Source: CBDDBX01 sp965225955 (GTDB lineage: Bacteria > Acidobacteriota > Aminicenantia > UBA2199). From it: a DNA stretch of 64,000 nt. Positions 52,447-62,550 of the stretch are shown piece after piece; the first letter of the stretch is position 1, and each line of letters opens with the position of its first letter. The position numbers and the translations under genes were made by a program. Under the pieces are notes generated by a model, which did not search any database, was not told where the DNA came from, and was given only the letters and a program-made list of their open reading frames with translations. The stretch covers positions 1-64,000 of the forward strand of contig CBDDBX010000042.1 in the NCBI GenBank assembly GCA_965225955.1, given 5' to 3'.

Positions 52447-53454
52447 TCAGGAGTTTACGATATCAATTACACTCAACTCCCACTCTTCTTCATCTTCATT
52501 CTCAACAATCTGATGGATCTTTCCTTCTTTAAAGAAGTAAGGTGCAATATTCATTGCATTCTCCATTGCAATTGGATAGAAGCCTCTCTTTATCTCTTTT
52601 CCTTTGGCATTGCACAGAATCACTTCCCTTTTACCATCTTTCACATTCCAGGTAATAATACATAGCTTTCCTGCATCTCCAGCCATAGACATAACACCAG
52701 GGAAAAACTCAGGAAACTGCATTCTGTCCTTCATTCTGTTGTAGAAGTTACCGAATCTCAGTTTGAAGTATTCTCTTATATCTTCGTTATCAGAATCAGT
52801 AAGCTCTCTTTTGGTTATTTTAATTTCAGAAGCGCCAAAAGATTTACCACTCTTATCAGCACTGTTGATTACCCCTTTATCTGCGTCAAACCAGAATATT
52901 CTGTCTTTAACTCCCGCATACTTAATAGACTGTCCAAATATATTGAAACCTCTGCTACGATTTCTACTCCATGCAGCAAGCTCCTTCACATTGTCGTATT
53001 TTCCATCCAGCCATACAAACTTAACAACAAAACCATTATCTGCACGGGCAAACATTGTTCCAAGAAATCCCCCCTTAAAAGGAGTGAGAGGAGAGGTTCT
53101 TTTTCCGATTTTATTCTCTTTTAAATATTTACCTGTTTTAGAGAAAAAGAGATGGCGTCTGGCATTATAGATCTGCAGATTGTCTTCAAGTGGATTTACT
53201 ATTATCTGGGGAGAGCCCCGTCTGCCAGCCTGAAACTCACCAGGACCGCTACCCTTTTTGCCAAACTCCCCTGTTTTACTGTAATCCTTAAGAGAGAATA
53301 TTTTTACCGCTGCTCCATCAACAACATACAGATTAGTACTATCAGCAGTTATATAAGAAGGCTTACCCAGTCCTTCGAGTTCAATATTTTCTGCATTCAG
53401 GTTGAATCCCCAAATAGCTGTGATCAAAATAAAAAATAGTGCAATTTTCTTCAT
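52447..53454 (-). CDS. Secreted 6-bladed beta-propeller protein A
   Basis: A 335-residue protein; start at ATG 53454 (MKKIALFFILITAIWG), with GGAGG upstream. Signal peptide ends near NLNA. The blade-type repeats and GKKGSGPGEFQAGRR match 6-bladed (NHL-like) propeller proteins common in Bacteroidota and Aminicenantia. About 40 percent alike to protein B next door by eye. No catalytic residues are recognisable; probably a binding protein of the periplasm or surface. Confidence 0.65.
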   Translation of the reverse strand: MKKIALFFILITAIWGFNLNAENIELEGLGKPSYITADSTNLYVVDGAAVKIFSLKDYSKTGEFGKKGSGPGEFQAGRRGSPQIIVNPLEDNLQIYNARRHLFFSKTGKYLKENKIGKRTSPLTPFKGGFLGTMFARADNGFVVKFVWLDGKYDNVKELAAWSRNRSRGFNIFGQSIKYAGVKDRIFWFDADKGVINSADKSGKSFGASEIKITKRELTDSDNEDIREYFKLRFGNFYNRMKDRMQFPEFFPGVMSMAGDAGKLCIITWNVKDGKREVILCNAKGKEIKRGFYPIAMENAMNIAPYFFKEGKIHQIVENEDEEEWELSVIDIVNS

Positions 53455-53508
53455 ATAAGCCTCCATACAAGTAGTTTATACGGAGTCATATATTAAAGAG
53501 TTATTATA

Positions 53509-53545
53509 AAAGCCCGCAGACAGAGAGCCTGCAGGCTTTATATTG
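53509..53545 (-). terminator. Terminator after propeller protein B
   Basis: On the coding strand AAGCCTGCAGG and CTGCGGGCTT arms flank CTCTCTGT, followed by TTATAATAA. Lies 20 bases past the stop of the gene at 53561. Confidence 0.65.
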
Positions 53546-53560
53546 TGTGTGTATTCTGAG

Positions 53561-54577
53561 TCAGATCAGTTTTGTTGAGTGGAGATCCCACTCTTCTGTG
53601 TCATCATTTTCAATTAACTGGTAGAAAGTACCAGCTTTTATATCAAAAGGATATGGTGCAACAGCAGACACCATCTCCATCTTTATATGGATCTTCTTAA
53701 CAAGCTTTCCCTCTTTATTATAAACAAAAGTCAGGTTCCCTTTATCAGTTGAACTCCAGGTTATCAGATAGAGATATTTCCCATCAGCCTTAACCCCAAT
53801 AAATGAAGGATATTTGGAGGGAATATCCATAAATCTGCTTACCCTCTTGAATCTATCTGCCCCAAGCATATCTTTATAATACTCTTTAATACCTTTTACC
53901 TTTGCAGCAGTAAGATCAGGACGTTCAAAGTCTACCTCAATATCACCGTGCTTAACGCTGTTTCTGTCGTATATAGCCAGTTTAGGTTTAGTACGATCAG
54001 CAAGGTAGATTCTGTTTCCAATTGTTGTATAGGCAGGGTTCCTGCCAAATATACTGAAACGTCTGCTGGCATCAAGTTCCAGAGACTTAATAGGAGCACC
54101 GGATTTATACTCTTTATCAAACCAGAGAAACTTCATAAAAAACTTATTGTTCTGTCTCCCAAACTGGGTTCCAAGATAACCACCTTCAAAAGGAGCCAGA
54201 GCTGAAGTTCTTTTACCAATATTCTGCTCTCTTATATATTTACCCTCTTTAGTAAAAAAGAGATGTCTTCTGCTGTTAAAAACTACAATATTATCTCCAT
54301 CAGGATAGACAATAATTGGTGAAACACTACCACCTCTTCGTCTTCCACTCTGAAATTCTCCGGGTCCACTTCCGGCTTTACCGAAACTAACCTTTCTGCT
54401 GAAATCCTTACGGGAAAAAACATTAACTGTAATACCGTCAGTAATAAAAATATCCTCAGGTGTAACGGTTATTGCTGATGGGTTATTGAGGCCTTCCAGT
54501 TCTACTGGTTCCTCAGCTTTAAGGGAGTATCCTGTGCAGAGAACTCCCAGGATGATTGTTAAGATTAAATACTTCAT
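53561..54577 (-). CDS. Secreted 6-bladed beta-propeller protein B
   Basis: A 338-residue protein; start set at ATG 54577 (MKYLILTIILGVLCTG), with AAGGAG upstream, giving a good signal peptide; the longer frame adds 29 residues before it. Shares GKAGSGPGEFQSGRR, RRHLFFTKEGKYI, IGKRTSALAPFEGGYLGT with protein A in the same order, so the two are tandem duplicates. Function unknown; NHL-like fold inferred. Confidence 0.65.
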   Translation of the reverse strand: MKYLILTIILGVLCTGYSLKAEEPVELEGLNNPSAITVTPEDIFITDGITVNVFSRKDFSRKVSFGKAGSGPGEFQSGRRRGGSVSPIIVYPDGDNIVVFNSRRHLFFTKEGKYIREQNIGKRTSALAPFEGGYLGTQFGRQNNKFFMKFLWFDKEYKSGAPIKSLELDASRRFSIFGRNPAYTTIGNRIYLADRTKPKLAIYDRNSVKHGDIEVDFERPDLTAAKVKGIKEYYKDMLGADRFKRVSRFMDIPSKYPSFIGVKADGKYLYLITWSSTDKGNLTFVYNKEGKLVKKIHIKMEMVSAVAPYPFDIKAGTFYQLIENDDTEEWDLHSTKLI

Positions 54578-54646
54578 ACCTTTCTCCTTTCCGGGAACTA
54601 AAAAAGGTATAACATTATTGAGAAAAAAACCTTGCAGTTTTTTTGA

Positions 54647-54673
54647 AAGATCCGGTGAATTCACCGGATCTTA
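54647..54673 (-). terminator. Hairpin after proS
   Basis: AAGATCCGGTGAATTCACCGGATCTT is a perfect palindrome (two 13-base arms) followed on the coding strand by TCAAAAAAAC, 16 bases past the proS stop. Confidence 0.6.
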
Positions 54674-54688
54674 TATATTGATATTATT

Positions 54689-56377
54689 TTATGCTAGTTC
54701 TTTTAGTTTATCGTAGAGCTCATCCAGGGAAACATTATATCTTTCACCTGTTTTTCTGATCTTAAGCTCAACATTGCCTTCTTTAAGGTTTCTGTCCCCT
54801 ACAATTACCTGAACTGGTAATCCCATCAGATCAGCATCATTAAACTTAAAACCTGCCTGAGCGTCTCTGCGATCATCGTAGAGGACTTCATAACCAGCTT
54901 CGTTGAGTTTGCTGTAGATCTCTTCACAGGCTTCAGATACGATATCTTTCTTCATATTGAGACCAATCAGATGAAAATCGAAAGGCTGGATATCTTTATT
55001 ATCCCATACAATACCTCTGTCATCGTAATTCTGCTCAACATAACATGCAAAAAGTCTCTCGACACCGATACCATAACTACCCATAACAATTGGCTTCTCT
55101 TTACCATCTTCATCCAGGAAGTAGGCTTTGAGGCCTTCAGTATATTTTGTACCCAGTTTAAAAATATGACCCAGCTCAATTGCTTTGAATACACTGAATA
55201 CTTCGCCACATTTTGGACACTTCTCACCGGACTGTACAATTCTGAAATCTGTAAATTCGATATTTTCAACATCTCTTTCCAGATCAATTCCACCAATATG
55301 GAAGTCGTTCTTATTGGCACCACTATACAGATTGTTTAAACCTTTCAGGCGATTATCTGCAACAACTCTGCCATTAAAACCAATTGGTCCGATTGAACCG
55401 GCATCTGCACCGGAAATCTCTTTCAGCTCGTCTGTATGTGCAGGACGAACTGCTGAACCAAAGAATATCTCAAGTTTACTCTCATTAACTTCATCATTAC
55501 CAAGCATAAGAATAAGTACTGGCTTTTCATCAACCATGTATACTCTGGATTTAGCACATGCAGTTTCTTCAATTTTCAGGAACTCACACAGCTCATCGAT
55601 AGTACGGACTCCGGGAGTTTCAATCTCTTCAACAGCTTTGCTTTCACCGGCTCTTTCAATTTTTTCAACAACAGATTCTGCAACTTCAACATTGGCAGCA
55701 TAACCACACTTTTCACAATGAGCTACAATATCTTCACCTGCATCGGATTTAACCATGAACTCTTCAGATTTACTTCCACCCATGGCACCACTTGATGCAC
55801 CTACAACAAAATATTTCACACCACATCTGTCAAAAATCGTACGATATGCGTTATCCATTGCATCATATGATTTATCAAGACCTTCAAAATCCCTGTCAAA
55901 AGAGTAGGCATCTTTCATAAGAAACTGTCTGCCTCTGATAACGCCACTTCTGGGACGTGCTTCATTACGGAATTTTGTCTGAATCTGATACCAGTTCTGT
56001 GGCATATCTTTGTATGATTTTATCTCACCTTTTGCGTGAAAAGCCATAATCTCTTCATGAGTTGGAGCCAGTACATAATCTCTGTTTTTGAGGTGGAACA
56101 TAGTATCCCCGAAAGCTTCAACTCTGTCTGTAGCTTCCCATATCTCTTTTGGATTAAGTGCAGGTAAATGAAACTCCTGGCCTCCGGCTCTGTTTATCTC
56201 TTCCCTGATTACCTCAGATATTTTTTTGATTACCTTGTAACCAACCGGGAGAAAAGAGTAGATACCAGCTGAAAGCATTCTGACAAGACCTGCTCTAAGC
56301 ATGAGGATATGACTGATGATTACTGCATCAGCAGGTGATTCTTTAAGAGTTGGTATAAATGTTTTACTTATTCTCAT
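54689..56377 (-). CDS. proS: Prolyl-tRNA synthetase, bacterial type with editing domain
   Basis: A 562-residue protein; start set at ATG 56377 (MRISKTFIPTLKESPADA), with AAGGA upstream, rather than the longer frame to 56515. Class II motifs: motif 2 FRNEARPRSGVIRGRQFLMKDAYSF, the INS editing domain (residues about 225-400), motif 3 MGSYGIGVERLFACYVEQ, and the anticodon-binding C-terminus. Zinc-type cysteines (CEKCGYAANVEVAE, GEKCPKCGEVF). Known: charges tRNA-Pro and edits Ala-tRNA-Pro. Confidence 0.96.
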   Translation of the reverse strand: MRISKTFIPTLKESPADAVIISHILMLRAGLVRMLSAGIYSFLPVGYKVIKKISEVIREEINRAGGQEFHLPALNPKEIWEATDRVEAFGDTMFHLKNRDYVLAPTHEEIMAFHAKGEIKSYKDMPQNWYQIQTKFRNEARPRSGVIRGRQFLMKDAYSFDRDFEGLDKSYDAMDNAYRTIFDRCGVKYFVVGASSGAMGGSKSEEFMVKSDAGEDIVAHCEKCGYAANVEVAESVVEKIERAGESKAVEEIETPGVRTIDELCEFLKIEETACAKSRVYMVDEKPVLILMLGNDEVNESKLEIFFGSAVRPAHTDELKEISGADAGSIGPIGFNGRVVADNRLKGLNNLYSGANKNDFHIGGIDLERDVENIEFTDFRIVQSGEKCPKCGEVFSVFKAIELGHIFKLGTKYTEGLKAYFLDEDGKEKPIVMGSYGIGVERLFACYVEQNYDDRGIVWDNKDIQPFDFHLIGLNMKKDIVSEACEEIYSKLNEAGYEVLYDDRRDAQAGFKFNDADLMGLPVQVIVGDRNLKEGNVELKIRKTGERYNVSLDELYDKLKELA

Positions 56378-56486
56378 GATTTTCCTTCTTAAATTTATGT
56401 CAGGTTTTATACCTGCAACTGGAGATTGTATATAATTACCCCTCTCAATGCAACTACCGGGCAACTTAAAGCTACCTGTCAGGAGC

Positions 56487-56945
56487 TTAATCGAAGAGCG
56501 AGATAATTCCCGCAAATCCCAGATAGAATATGAAAGTTCCCAGAATACAGCCGGAAAAGATTATCAGAAAAGCTCTGCTCTTATTAAATCTCATGGAGAT
56601 AGCCATAATACTTCCCGCCAGAGCTCCTCCCCCATAAGGCAGTGATGAGATAAGAAACAGCCCCCAGGCTCCTTTTTTTCTGAAATAGAGGGTAAGTTTT
56701 CCAGGTGGTCTCTCTTTTCTCCAGCGTCTGAATATATCCATAAGTTTCTGAATCCATTTTATATTCTTAACTGCATACTCAAAGAAATTGAGCAGTACAA
56801 GAGCCTGTATAAAGTCACTTATTATTACAAGAAGAGATATTTCAAGAAGATTGAACTTCAGAACCAGACCATAAGGAAAAGAACCTCTTCTTCCCAGAAG
56901 ATACTGCACACCAAGAAAAGAGGCTACACGCAAAAATAACTCCAT
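56487..56945 (-). CDS. Small membrane exporter-like protein (Sm_multidrug_ex/COG2426)
   Basis: A 152-residue protein with three to four TM segments. The signature SLPYGGGALAGSIMAISM with nearby GCILGTFIFYLG matches the putative small multidrug export family (PF06695). Transport activity of the family is not established. It lies upstream of proS on the same strand, 110 bases away. Confidence 0.65.
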   Translation of the reverse strand: MELFLRVASFLGVQYLLGRRGSFPYGLVLKFNLLEISLLVIISDFIQALVLLNFFEYAVKNIKWIQKLMDIFRRWRKERPPGKLTLYFRKKGAWGLFLISSLPYGGGALAGSIMAISMRFNKSRAFLIIFSGCILGTFIFYLGFAGIISLFD

Positions 56946-57227
56946 CAGGTAAAATTACCACAGACAGAAATCTCTGTCTACAAACCAGAATCACACCAGA
57001 AAAGTCCCCCAGTCCAGATTAATTTTCCTATTTTTATCTCTTAAGGAAACATTTGTTTTTTTAACTATAACCTTAATACCTGATCACTGTTCACAACAGA
57101 AGTCCATCGTATGGAACTCCCGCTTCACAGATCTCCCTGATTGAATTCTTAATAAAAAAATTCCCTGTTAACAAAATTAACTGTTACAGATACAGAAGAT
57201 TCCCGACAATGTTTCTACAGAAAGAGG

Positions 57228-58508
57228 TTAGTCAGATACTATCCTGGCTCTTATAATAAAAGAGTCCCCTTCCCACTCTTTCAGGTCCAGAATACCTCCC
57301 TGGTTTAACTTCAGGTTTTTAAAAAGCAGTTTCATAGTCCACGGATCATACACATCCACAGAGTCCAGTTTTACTCTGCTTTTCAATACCAGATCTGCAG
57401 CCCCCGGAATAAGAGTCCATACATCTTTACCAATAGCCCGACCTCTTATTCTGACAGCTTTACCTTCAGAAATATCAAAAACACCCCTGTCTACACTGTT
57501 TATAAATTCCCCGGATAACAGTTTTCTCAAAATCCCGGTTTCACGCAATCCCGGCATTAACTTATCGCTGAACACTTCCGGCACTTTAAGATCAATTCCA
57601 ACTCCTGCAGCACAGTGATAGACATACATCGGTAGCTCCATACTCCAGGCATAGGCAGCTGCCATAACCAGTCTGTCAGCTCTTGTTTCTGACATTATAC
57701 TTGCTCCGGGTCCTACTGGTTCATTACTGCTCACAGGGATAACACCCACATCACATGAAGCAAGTATTCTGTATATGTCTTCACAATCCACAACAGGCTC
57801 CCATCCATTAAGCAGGTCGGTTCTTCTGCTAAAGTGAAAAGTAACTACATCCGCATCTCTGCTATAGATCTTATTAATAGCTTCAATGCTCTTCTCTTCA
57901 GGTGCACTTACAGAAACAGGAATATTCATGCCGGTCTTTTCAAGAAGTCTTCTGGTATAGAGAGTCAGTTTCTTAAGAGCCTCTTCTTTAAGGTTCTGGG
58001 TAGGATGATACCACTCATTTGCAAGTTCAATCATAATAACCTTTCTGCTTCTGAAAACACCTGTACCATCTTTTGTATTAATAATATCTCTAAAGACTCT
58101 GCTGGTAAAATCCCTTAACTCTTCATAAGAGCCCATATTTTTCATAGATGCAGTAGAAGTAAAAATAGTTATCTGAACCCTGAGCCCGGATCTCCAGGTC
58201 TCATCAAGCAGATACCTGAACCCCTCCCAGTAACCTTTTGAATCGGGAATAATTTCTCTCTCTACAGGCCATGTGCCAGAACCATCATCTTTAATCATAG
58301 CAACAACTCTTATATAATCTACGCCACAATCTTTTAAATAACTGAGGTTCTTCTTTAATAGAGTCCTGTTCTGAATTGAGTGGCGAAGTGCCTGAAAATA
58401 GGTAACTCCCAGCCCCATTTCCACAGGTTTCCTCCCAACAATCTTACTGACTGCTGATTCAGGTATCAGTAGTAGTAAACACCAGAATATAAGAATGCCT
58501 GATTTCAC
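57228..58508 (-). CDS. Secreted glycoside-hydrolase-like TIM-barrel protein
   Basis: A 426-residue protein with a signal peptide (residues 1-21). Barrel-like order: GVTYFQALRHS, CGVDYIRVVAMIKDDGSGTWPV, LRVQITIFTST, then VIMIELANEWYHPTQ, with an acid-base-type Glu in NEW, and later VIPVSSNEPVGPGAS with a second Glu. This is the two-glutamate pattern of GH5/GH-A clan enzymes; the exact family is not recognised. The C-terminal 100 residues look like a beta-sandwich. Substrate unknown. Confidence 0.55.
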   Translation of the reverse strand: MKSGILIFWCLLLLIPESAVSKIVGRKPVEMGLGVTYFQALRHSIQNRTLLKKNLSYLKDCGVDYIRVVAMIKDDGSGTWPVEREIIPDSKGYWEGFRYLLDETWRSGLRVQITIFTSTASMKNMGSYEELRDFTSRVFRDIINTKDGTGVFRSRKVIMIELANEWYHPTQNLKEEALKKLTLYTRRLLEKTGMNIPVSVSAPEEKSIEAINKIYSRDADVVTFHFSRRTDLLNGWEPVVDCEDIYRILASCDVGVIPVSSNEPVGPGASIMSETRADRLVMAAAYAWSMELPMYVYHCAAGVGIDLKVPEVFSDKLMPGLRETGILRKLLSGEFINSVDRGVFDISEGKAVRIRGRAIGKDVWTLIPGAADLVLKSRVKLDSVDVYDPWTMKLLFKNLKLNQGGILDLKEWEGDSFIIRARIVSD

Positions 58509-58531
58509 ATTTACTCCTGCTTTATATTAAG

Positions 58532-59071
58532 TTACCTCTTATAAGGTTTTGCAATATTATATAATCGGATCATGTAGAAAACAGAAACTCCTGTTACAAC
58601 GAATATAAGGATAATATATATCCAGGGCTCAAAACCTCCCCCATAAGATCGACCTTCCATTGCGGATCTGACAATTCTGAAAAACATATAGAGAAATATG
58701 GAATTAACTGATGACATAATTCCTCTGATGGATTCACAGAGAGTTTGTATATAGGAGATTTTATCCTCTTCTCTCATATCCCTGACATACTCTTTACCTG
58801 GAGAGTTAACCAGCATACTTATCCTACCCTTTTTCTCGCAGTAGAGAGCAATCATATATAACCCTGCATTAAGAAGCAGAAGAACCAGAAACATTATAAG
58901 AACCGAGCTCTTATGCCCCCAACCGTCGATTTCTCCTCTCAGATTAAAGTGTATAGGTATGCGGTCACTCAGGTCAGAATAGTTCAGAATAGCCAGCTGA
59001 AATATTCCCACCATAATAATTCCATTAACCAGATCATAAATTTTTGAAGTTGAATTCCTTTCTATTCCCAT
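58532..59071 (-). CDS. DUF1648-family membrane protein
   Basis: A 179-residue protein with four TM segments. The first loop holds YSDLSDRIPIHFNLRGEIDGWGHKS, the DUF1648 signature (LP-x-HF-x-x-x-G-x-x-D-x-W). Known: DUF1648 is found in membrane proteins of unknown role, sometimes as part of SdpI-type immunity/signalling proteins. It ends 23 bases before the glycosidase-like gene and is likely co-transcribed with it. Confidence 0.7.
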   Translation of the reverse strand: MGIERNSTSKIYDLVNGIIMVGIFQLAILNYSDLSDRIPIHFNLRGEIDGWGHKSSVLIMFLVLLLLNAGLYMIALYCEKKGRISMLVNSPGKEYVRDMREEDKISYIQTLCESIRGIMSSVNSIFLYMFFRIVRSAMEGRSYGGGFEPWIYIILIFVVTGVSVFYMIRLYNIAKPYKR

Positions 59072-59242
59072 TCTGTACCTCTCACTTCGTATTTACGGTT
59101 ATAAGTACTGACTTCGCATATATTGTTACAATACCAAAGCCACCTCTTTTCATCAAGACATTCTGCAGGCGCGGTTCTGAAAACATACCACCGTTCTATA
59201 TTAAGATTTGACTGTATATCACCATAGAGATATCATTTGCAG

Positions 59243-60373
59243 ATGATAAAAGTAGTTGTTGACAACAAGATACCCTTTACAGATCAGTTCAATCATCGGG
59301 ATTTTGAATTCAGATATCTTCCGGGAGGATCAATATCTCCGGCAGATATAAAAGATGCCGATGCAATGATTATCAGAACAAGAACTAAATGTAATCACCA
59401 GCTTCTGGCAAACTCATCTGTGAAATTTATTGCTTCTGCAACAATTGGTTTTGACCATATAGATACAGAGTATTGCAGAACTGCCGGCATCACATGGACA
59501 AATGCTCCAGGCTGTAATTCAGGTTCAGTTATGCAGTATGTTGCAGCGTCCCTGTGCCATATTTCTTTAACAGAACAGATTAACCTGAAAGGAAGCAGAC
59601 TGGGAATTATAGGTGTTGGAAACGTTGGTAGTAAAGTAGCTTCCTTTGCCAGAGCAGCAGGTATGATACCACTACTCAATGACCCTCCCAGAGAGAGAAA
59701 TGAAGGCGGTGACTTTATCAGCCTTGAACATATCGCCTCTGAAGCGGATTTTATAACAATTCATGCTCCTCTCAACAGTGAGGGGCCTGACCCCACATAC
59801 CATCTGATTAATAACAGATTTTTAAATAATCTCAGGAAAAAACCTGTACTTATCAATTCTGCAAGAGGAGAGATAGTAGAAACCAATGCTCTTATATCAG
59901 CTGTTAAGAGTAGAAAAGTAAGTGCTTCTGTAAATGATTGCTGGGAATATGAACCTGATATCTCCAGAGAGCTTCTGGATAAATCAGTATTGGCAACTCC
60001 CCATATTGCAGGATACTCAAAAGATGGAAAAGCTGAAGGTACAGCTATGAGTATCAATGCTCTTATGAGATTTTTCGGATATGGAGATATCAGATGGTTT
60101 CCTGCAGAAGTTCCGGTTCCTACAGAACCTGTTATAGATCTTACTGGTGTATCAGAACCTGAAGAGGCTCTCAAATCAGCGATTCTTCATACATATCCAA
60201 TAAAAAAGGATGATCTGGAATTAAGAGAAGATCCTGCTATTTTTGAAAAACTCAGAGGAGACTATCCTGTTAGAAGAGAGTTTGGTGCTTACAGAATCAC
60301 TGGCGTAGAGAGTCAGGAGATCAGCGAAATTCTCATAAAAGCCGGATTCAGAACTCCTGGCCCCGGATTTTGA
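59243..60373 (+). CDS. pdxB: 4-phosphoerythronate dehydrogenase
   Basis: A 376-residue D-2-hydroxyacid dehydrogenase of PdxB length. Start at ATG 59243 (MIKVVVDNKIPF). NAD-binding loop GIIGVGNVGSKVA, catalytic Arg in NSARGEIVETN, and His in ATPHIAGYS; the C-terminal 90 residues match the PdxB dimerisation domain (SEPEEALKSAILHTYPIKKDD). Known: second step of the DXP-independent-entry pyridoxal phosphate pathway. Start context lacks a strong SD. Confidence 0.9.
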   Translation: MIKVVVDNKIPFTDQFNHRDFEFRYLPGGSISPADIKDADAMIIRTRTKCNHQLLANSSVKFIASATIGFDHIDTEYCRTAGITWTNAPGCNSGSVMQYVAASLCHISLTEQINLKGSRLGIIGVGNVGSKVASFARAAGMIPLLNDPPRERNEGGDFISLEHIASEADFITIHAPLNSEGPDPTYHLINNRFLNNLRKKPVLINSARGEIVETNALISAVKSRKVSASVNDCWEYEPDISRELLDKSVLATPHIAGYSKDGKAEGTAMSINALMRFFGYGDIRWFPAEVPVPTEPVIDLTGVSEPEEALKSAILHTYPIKKDDLELREDPAIFEKLRGDYPVRREFGAYRITGVESQEISEILIKAGFRTPGPGF

Positions 60374-60391
60374 GTTTTTCTGTTAAAAAAG

Positions 60392-60417
60392 AGAGAGTCG
60401 CCATTGCAGGCGACTCT
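60392..60417. terminator. Bidirectional terminator between pdxB and the M16 genes
   Basis: GAGAGTCGCC and GGCGACTCT arms around ATTGCA. On the minus strand it is followed by TCTTTTTTAACAG, a good T-run for the M16 operon; the plus side is weaker. Confidence 0.75.
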
Positions 60418-60432
60418 ATATTGAAAATATGA

Positions 60433-62550
60433 TTATTTAACTACGAAAAGTGATTTCTTTACTTTTCCATTAACAACAACGCTGGTTGTTTTAGAAGAAC
60501 CAACTTTTTTACCTTTAACAAAAGTTACACTACTCATTGCTACAGGCACATTTCTGAAGGTTCTGTAATCTGAGAGGAAAGTTTTGGTAATACCTGACAT
60601 CATAGGATTATCTGATATTTTCTCAGTAATACCAATGAAGCCGGTTTTTCTATCGATATAGAATTTAACCCACTGTTTCTTATCATTGAATATATAGATA
60701 ACATCGTAGATTTTCCCATCCATCTCTTTTCCCCACAGGAACTGGTATTTATACATATCCATGTTGTGGCAGATATGGTAGAGATCACCAAATTTGCCTT
60801 TTTCAATCTCTTTAGCAGGGAGAGGTTTTGCTCCTCCAGCCATAGGACTCTTTACAACACCTTTGTTACCATTTGTGATAACTTCTGTTTTCATACCCAT
60901 AACAGTTACAGTTACATGCTGCTTATCAGGGAAAAGTTTTACAACTTTCTGATTAATAGCCAGATTCATACCTCTGAACTTCATCTGTGAATCCATTACA
61001 GTTGTCATGGATCTCAGCTTCTTATAACCTCTGTATTTGTTTTTGAAAAGAGCTCTCACCATCTGAGCACCCTTTTCAAGTGATTCAGCTGTTGGTGCAG
61101 GAATCTTCTCTTTAAGTGCAGGAGGCTTGATTGAGATATCGATATTCTTTACTTTACCTAATTCACTAAGATCTCCTTTAATAAGATCTTTTTTACCTAC
61201 AACGTAGATTACAAGCTTCTCAGGTGAGAGATACTGTTTAGCTACTCTGAGGACATCTGCTGCAGTTACCTTTCTGATATTATCAATAAGCTTTTTCTCC
61301 TCTTCAGGATTCTTACCATAAAACTCATTCAGCAGACTGTTCAGAAGAATCTGTGAAGGTGTACTGTTCTTAAATACATTTGCATTTATGAAGTAGTTTT
61401 TAGCATCTTCCAGTTCACCAGGAGTAACTTCAGCTGCTCTGATATCTTTGATAACTCCAAGCATTGCTTTAATTGCAGGAATAGTTGATTCACATTTTGT
61501 GAAGGTTGATACAGAAGTTGTACCTTTATAGAAAACCGCAGGATAGATACCACCACCGATACCATAAGTAAGACCCATTTCAGTTCTTACTTTCTGCATC
61601 ATTCTTGAATTGAAGCCCTGTGCAAAAATTGAATTGAACACATTAATTGCAGCAACCTCTTTGAAATCTCTCTTAACACCAAGATGACCAATTGAGATAT
61701 AACTCTGATTGAGACTGTCTTTATTTGTAAAACCTACTTTAAAATCACGCTCAACATCTTTAACTTCAGGGAAACGTGCAGGAGGAGTAGCCGAAGAGTT
61801 CCAGTTACCCAGATGTTTTTCCACAATACCTTTAACTTCTTCAAGTTTTACCGGACCAATTACACCCATAAGAGTATTTGAAGGACCAAAGAATGTGCCA
61901 GCACATTTTGCAATATCGATAACTTCAATATTATCAAGATGCTCATACTCCATTACCGCAGCATAAGGAGTTTTACCATAGATCAGTTTGTTAAATTCAC
62001 GATCTCTGATGCCTGGAGCCTGATCATTTCTTCTTGAGATACCACTCTCAGCCTGGCCTTTAATCTCTTTAAGCTTCTCAGCACTAAAAGACGGAGTCTT
62101 CAGCATTGAAGCAAGAATTTCCATAGCTTTATCGAGTCTCTCTTTAAGAGCAGATACTCTGATCATGAAGTAGTTATCTCTTGAACTGATGCTTATTGAG
62201 ATAGCATTATCATCCAGTACTTTATCAATCTGTTCGGGAGTATAATCTTTGGTACCACCAATTTTAAGCATCTCAGCAGTAAGACCTGCAAGACCTGTTT
62301 TATCTGCCGGATCAAAAAGGTCTCCACCTTTTACAAGTGCATATACAGTAACTACCGGAAGCTTATCGCTTTTAATAGTTCTGATTTTTATGCCATTTGC
62401 AGTTTTACCCTTCTCAACAGCTGGTAATTTAGCAGCATTGAGTTTTGGATATTTAAACTTCTCAAAAGGCTTTTTCTTCTTCGCAGCAAGGTCAGCAGTA
62501 GAAAGAAGAAGTAGTGCAAATATAACTATACCTGATACTAAGCGCTTCAT
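60433..62550 (-). CDS. M16 metallopeptidase-like partner, inactive-type, with C-terminal extension
   Basis: A 705-residue secreted protein (signal peptide 1-23, LLSTADLAAKK). Two M16 halves fill residues 40-450, but the zinc site HxxEH is absent (LAGLTAEMLKIGGT at that place), while the C-terminal RY-like substrate region is retained. The last 230 residues form an extra domain (MKFRGMNLAINQKVVKLFPDKQ ...). Known: M16B proteases often work as pairs of one zinc-bearing and one zinc-free subunit. It overlaps its partner by 4 bases. Confidence 0.82.
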   Translation of the reverse strand: MKRLVSGIVIFALLLLSTADLAAKKKKPFEKFKYPKLNAAKLPAVEKGKTANGIKIRTIKSDKLPVVTVYALVKGGDLFDPADKTGLAGLTAEMLKIGGTKDYTPEQIDKVLDDNAISISISSRDNYFMIRVSALKERLDKAMEILASMLKTPSFSAEKLKEIKGQAESGISRRNDQAPGIRDREFNKLIYGKTPYAAVMEYEHLDNIEVIDIAKCAGTFFGPSNTLMGVIGPVKLEEVKGIVEKHLGNWNSSATPPARFPEVKDVERDFKVGFTNKDSLNQSYISIGHLGVKRDFKEVAAINVFNSIFAQGFNSRMMQKVRTEMGLTYGIGGGIYPAVFYKGTTSVSTFTKCESTIPAIKAMLGVIKDIRAAEVTPGELEDAKNYFINANVFKNSTPSQILLNSLLNEFYGKNPEEEKKLIDNIRKVTAADVLRVAKQYLSPEKLVIYVVGKKDLIKGDLSELGKVKNIDISIKPPALKEKIPAPTAESLEKGAQMVRALFKNKYRGYKKLRSMTTVMDSQMKFRGMNLAINQKVVKLFPDKQHVTVTVMGMKTEVITNGNKGVVKSPMAGGAKPLPAKEIEKGKFGDLYHICHNMDMYKYQFLWGKEMDGKIYDVIYIFNDKKQWVKFYIDRKTGFIGITEKISDNPMMSGITKTFLSDYRTFRNVPVAMSSVTFVKGKKVGSSKTTSVVVNGKVKKSLFVVK

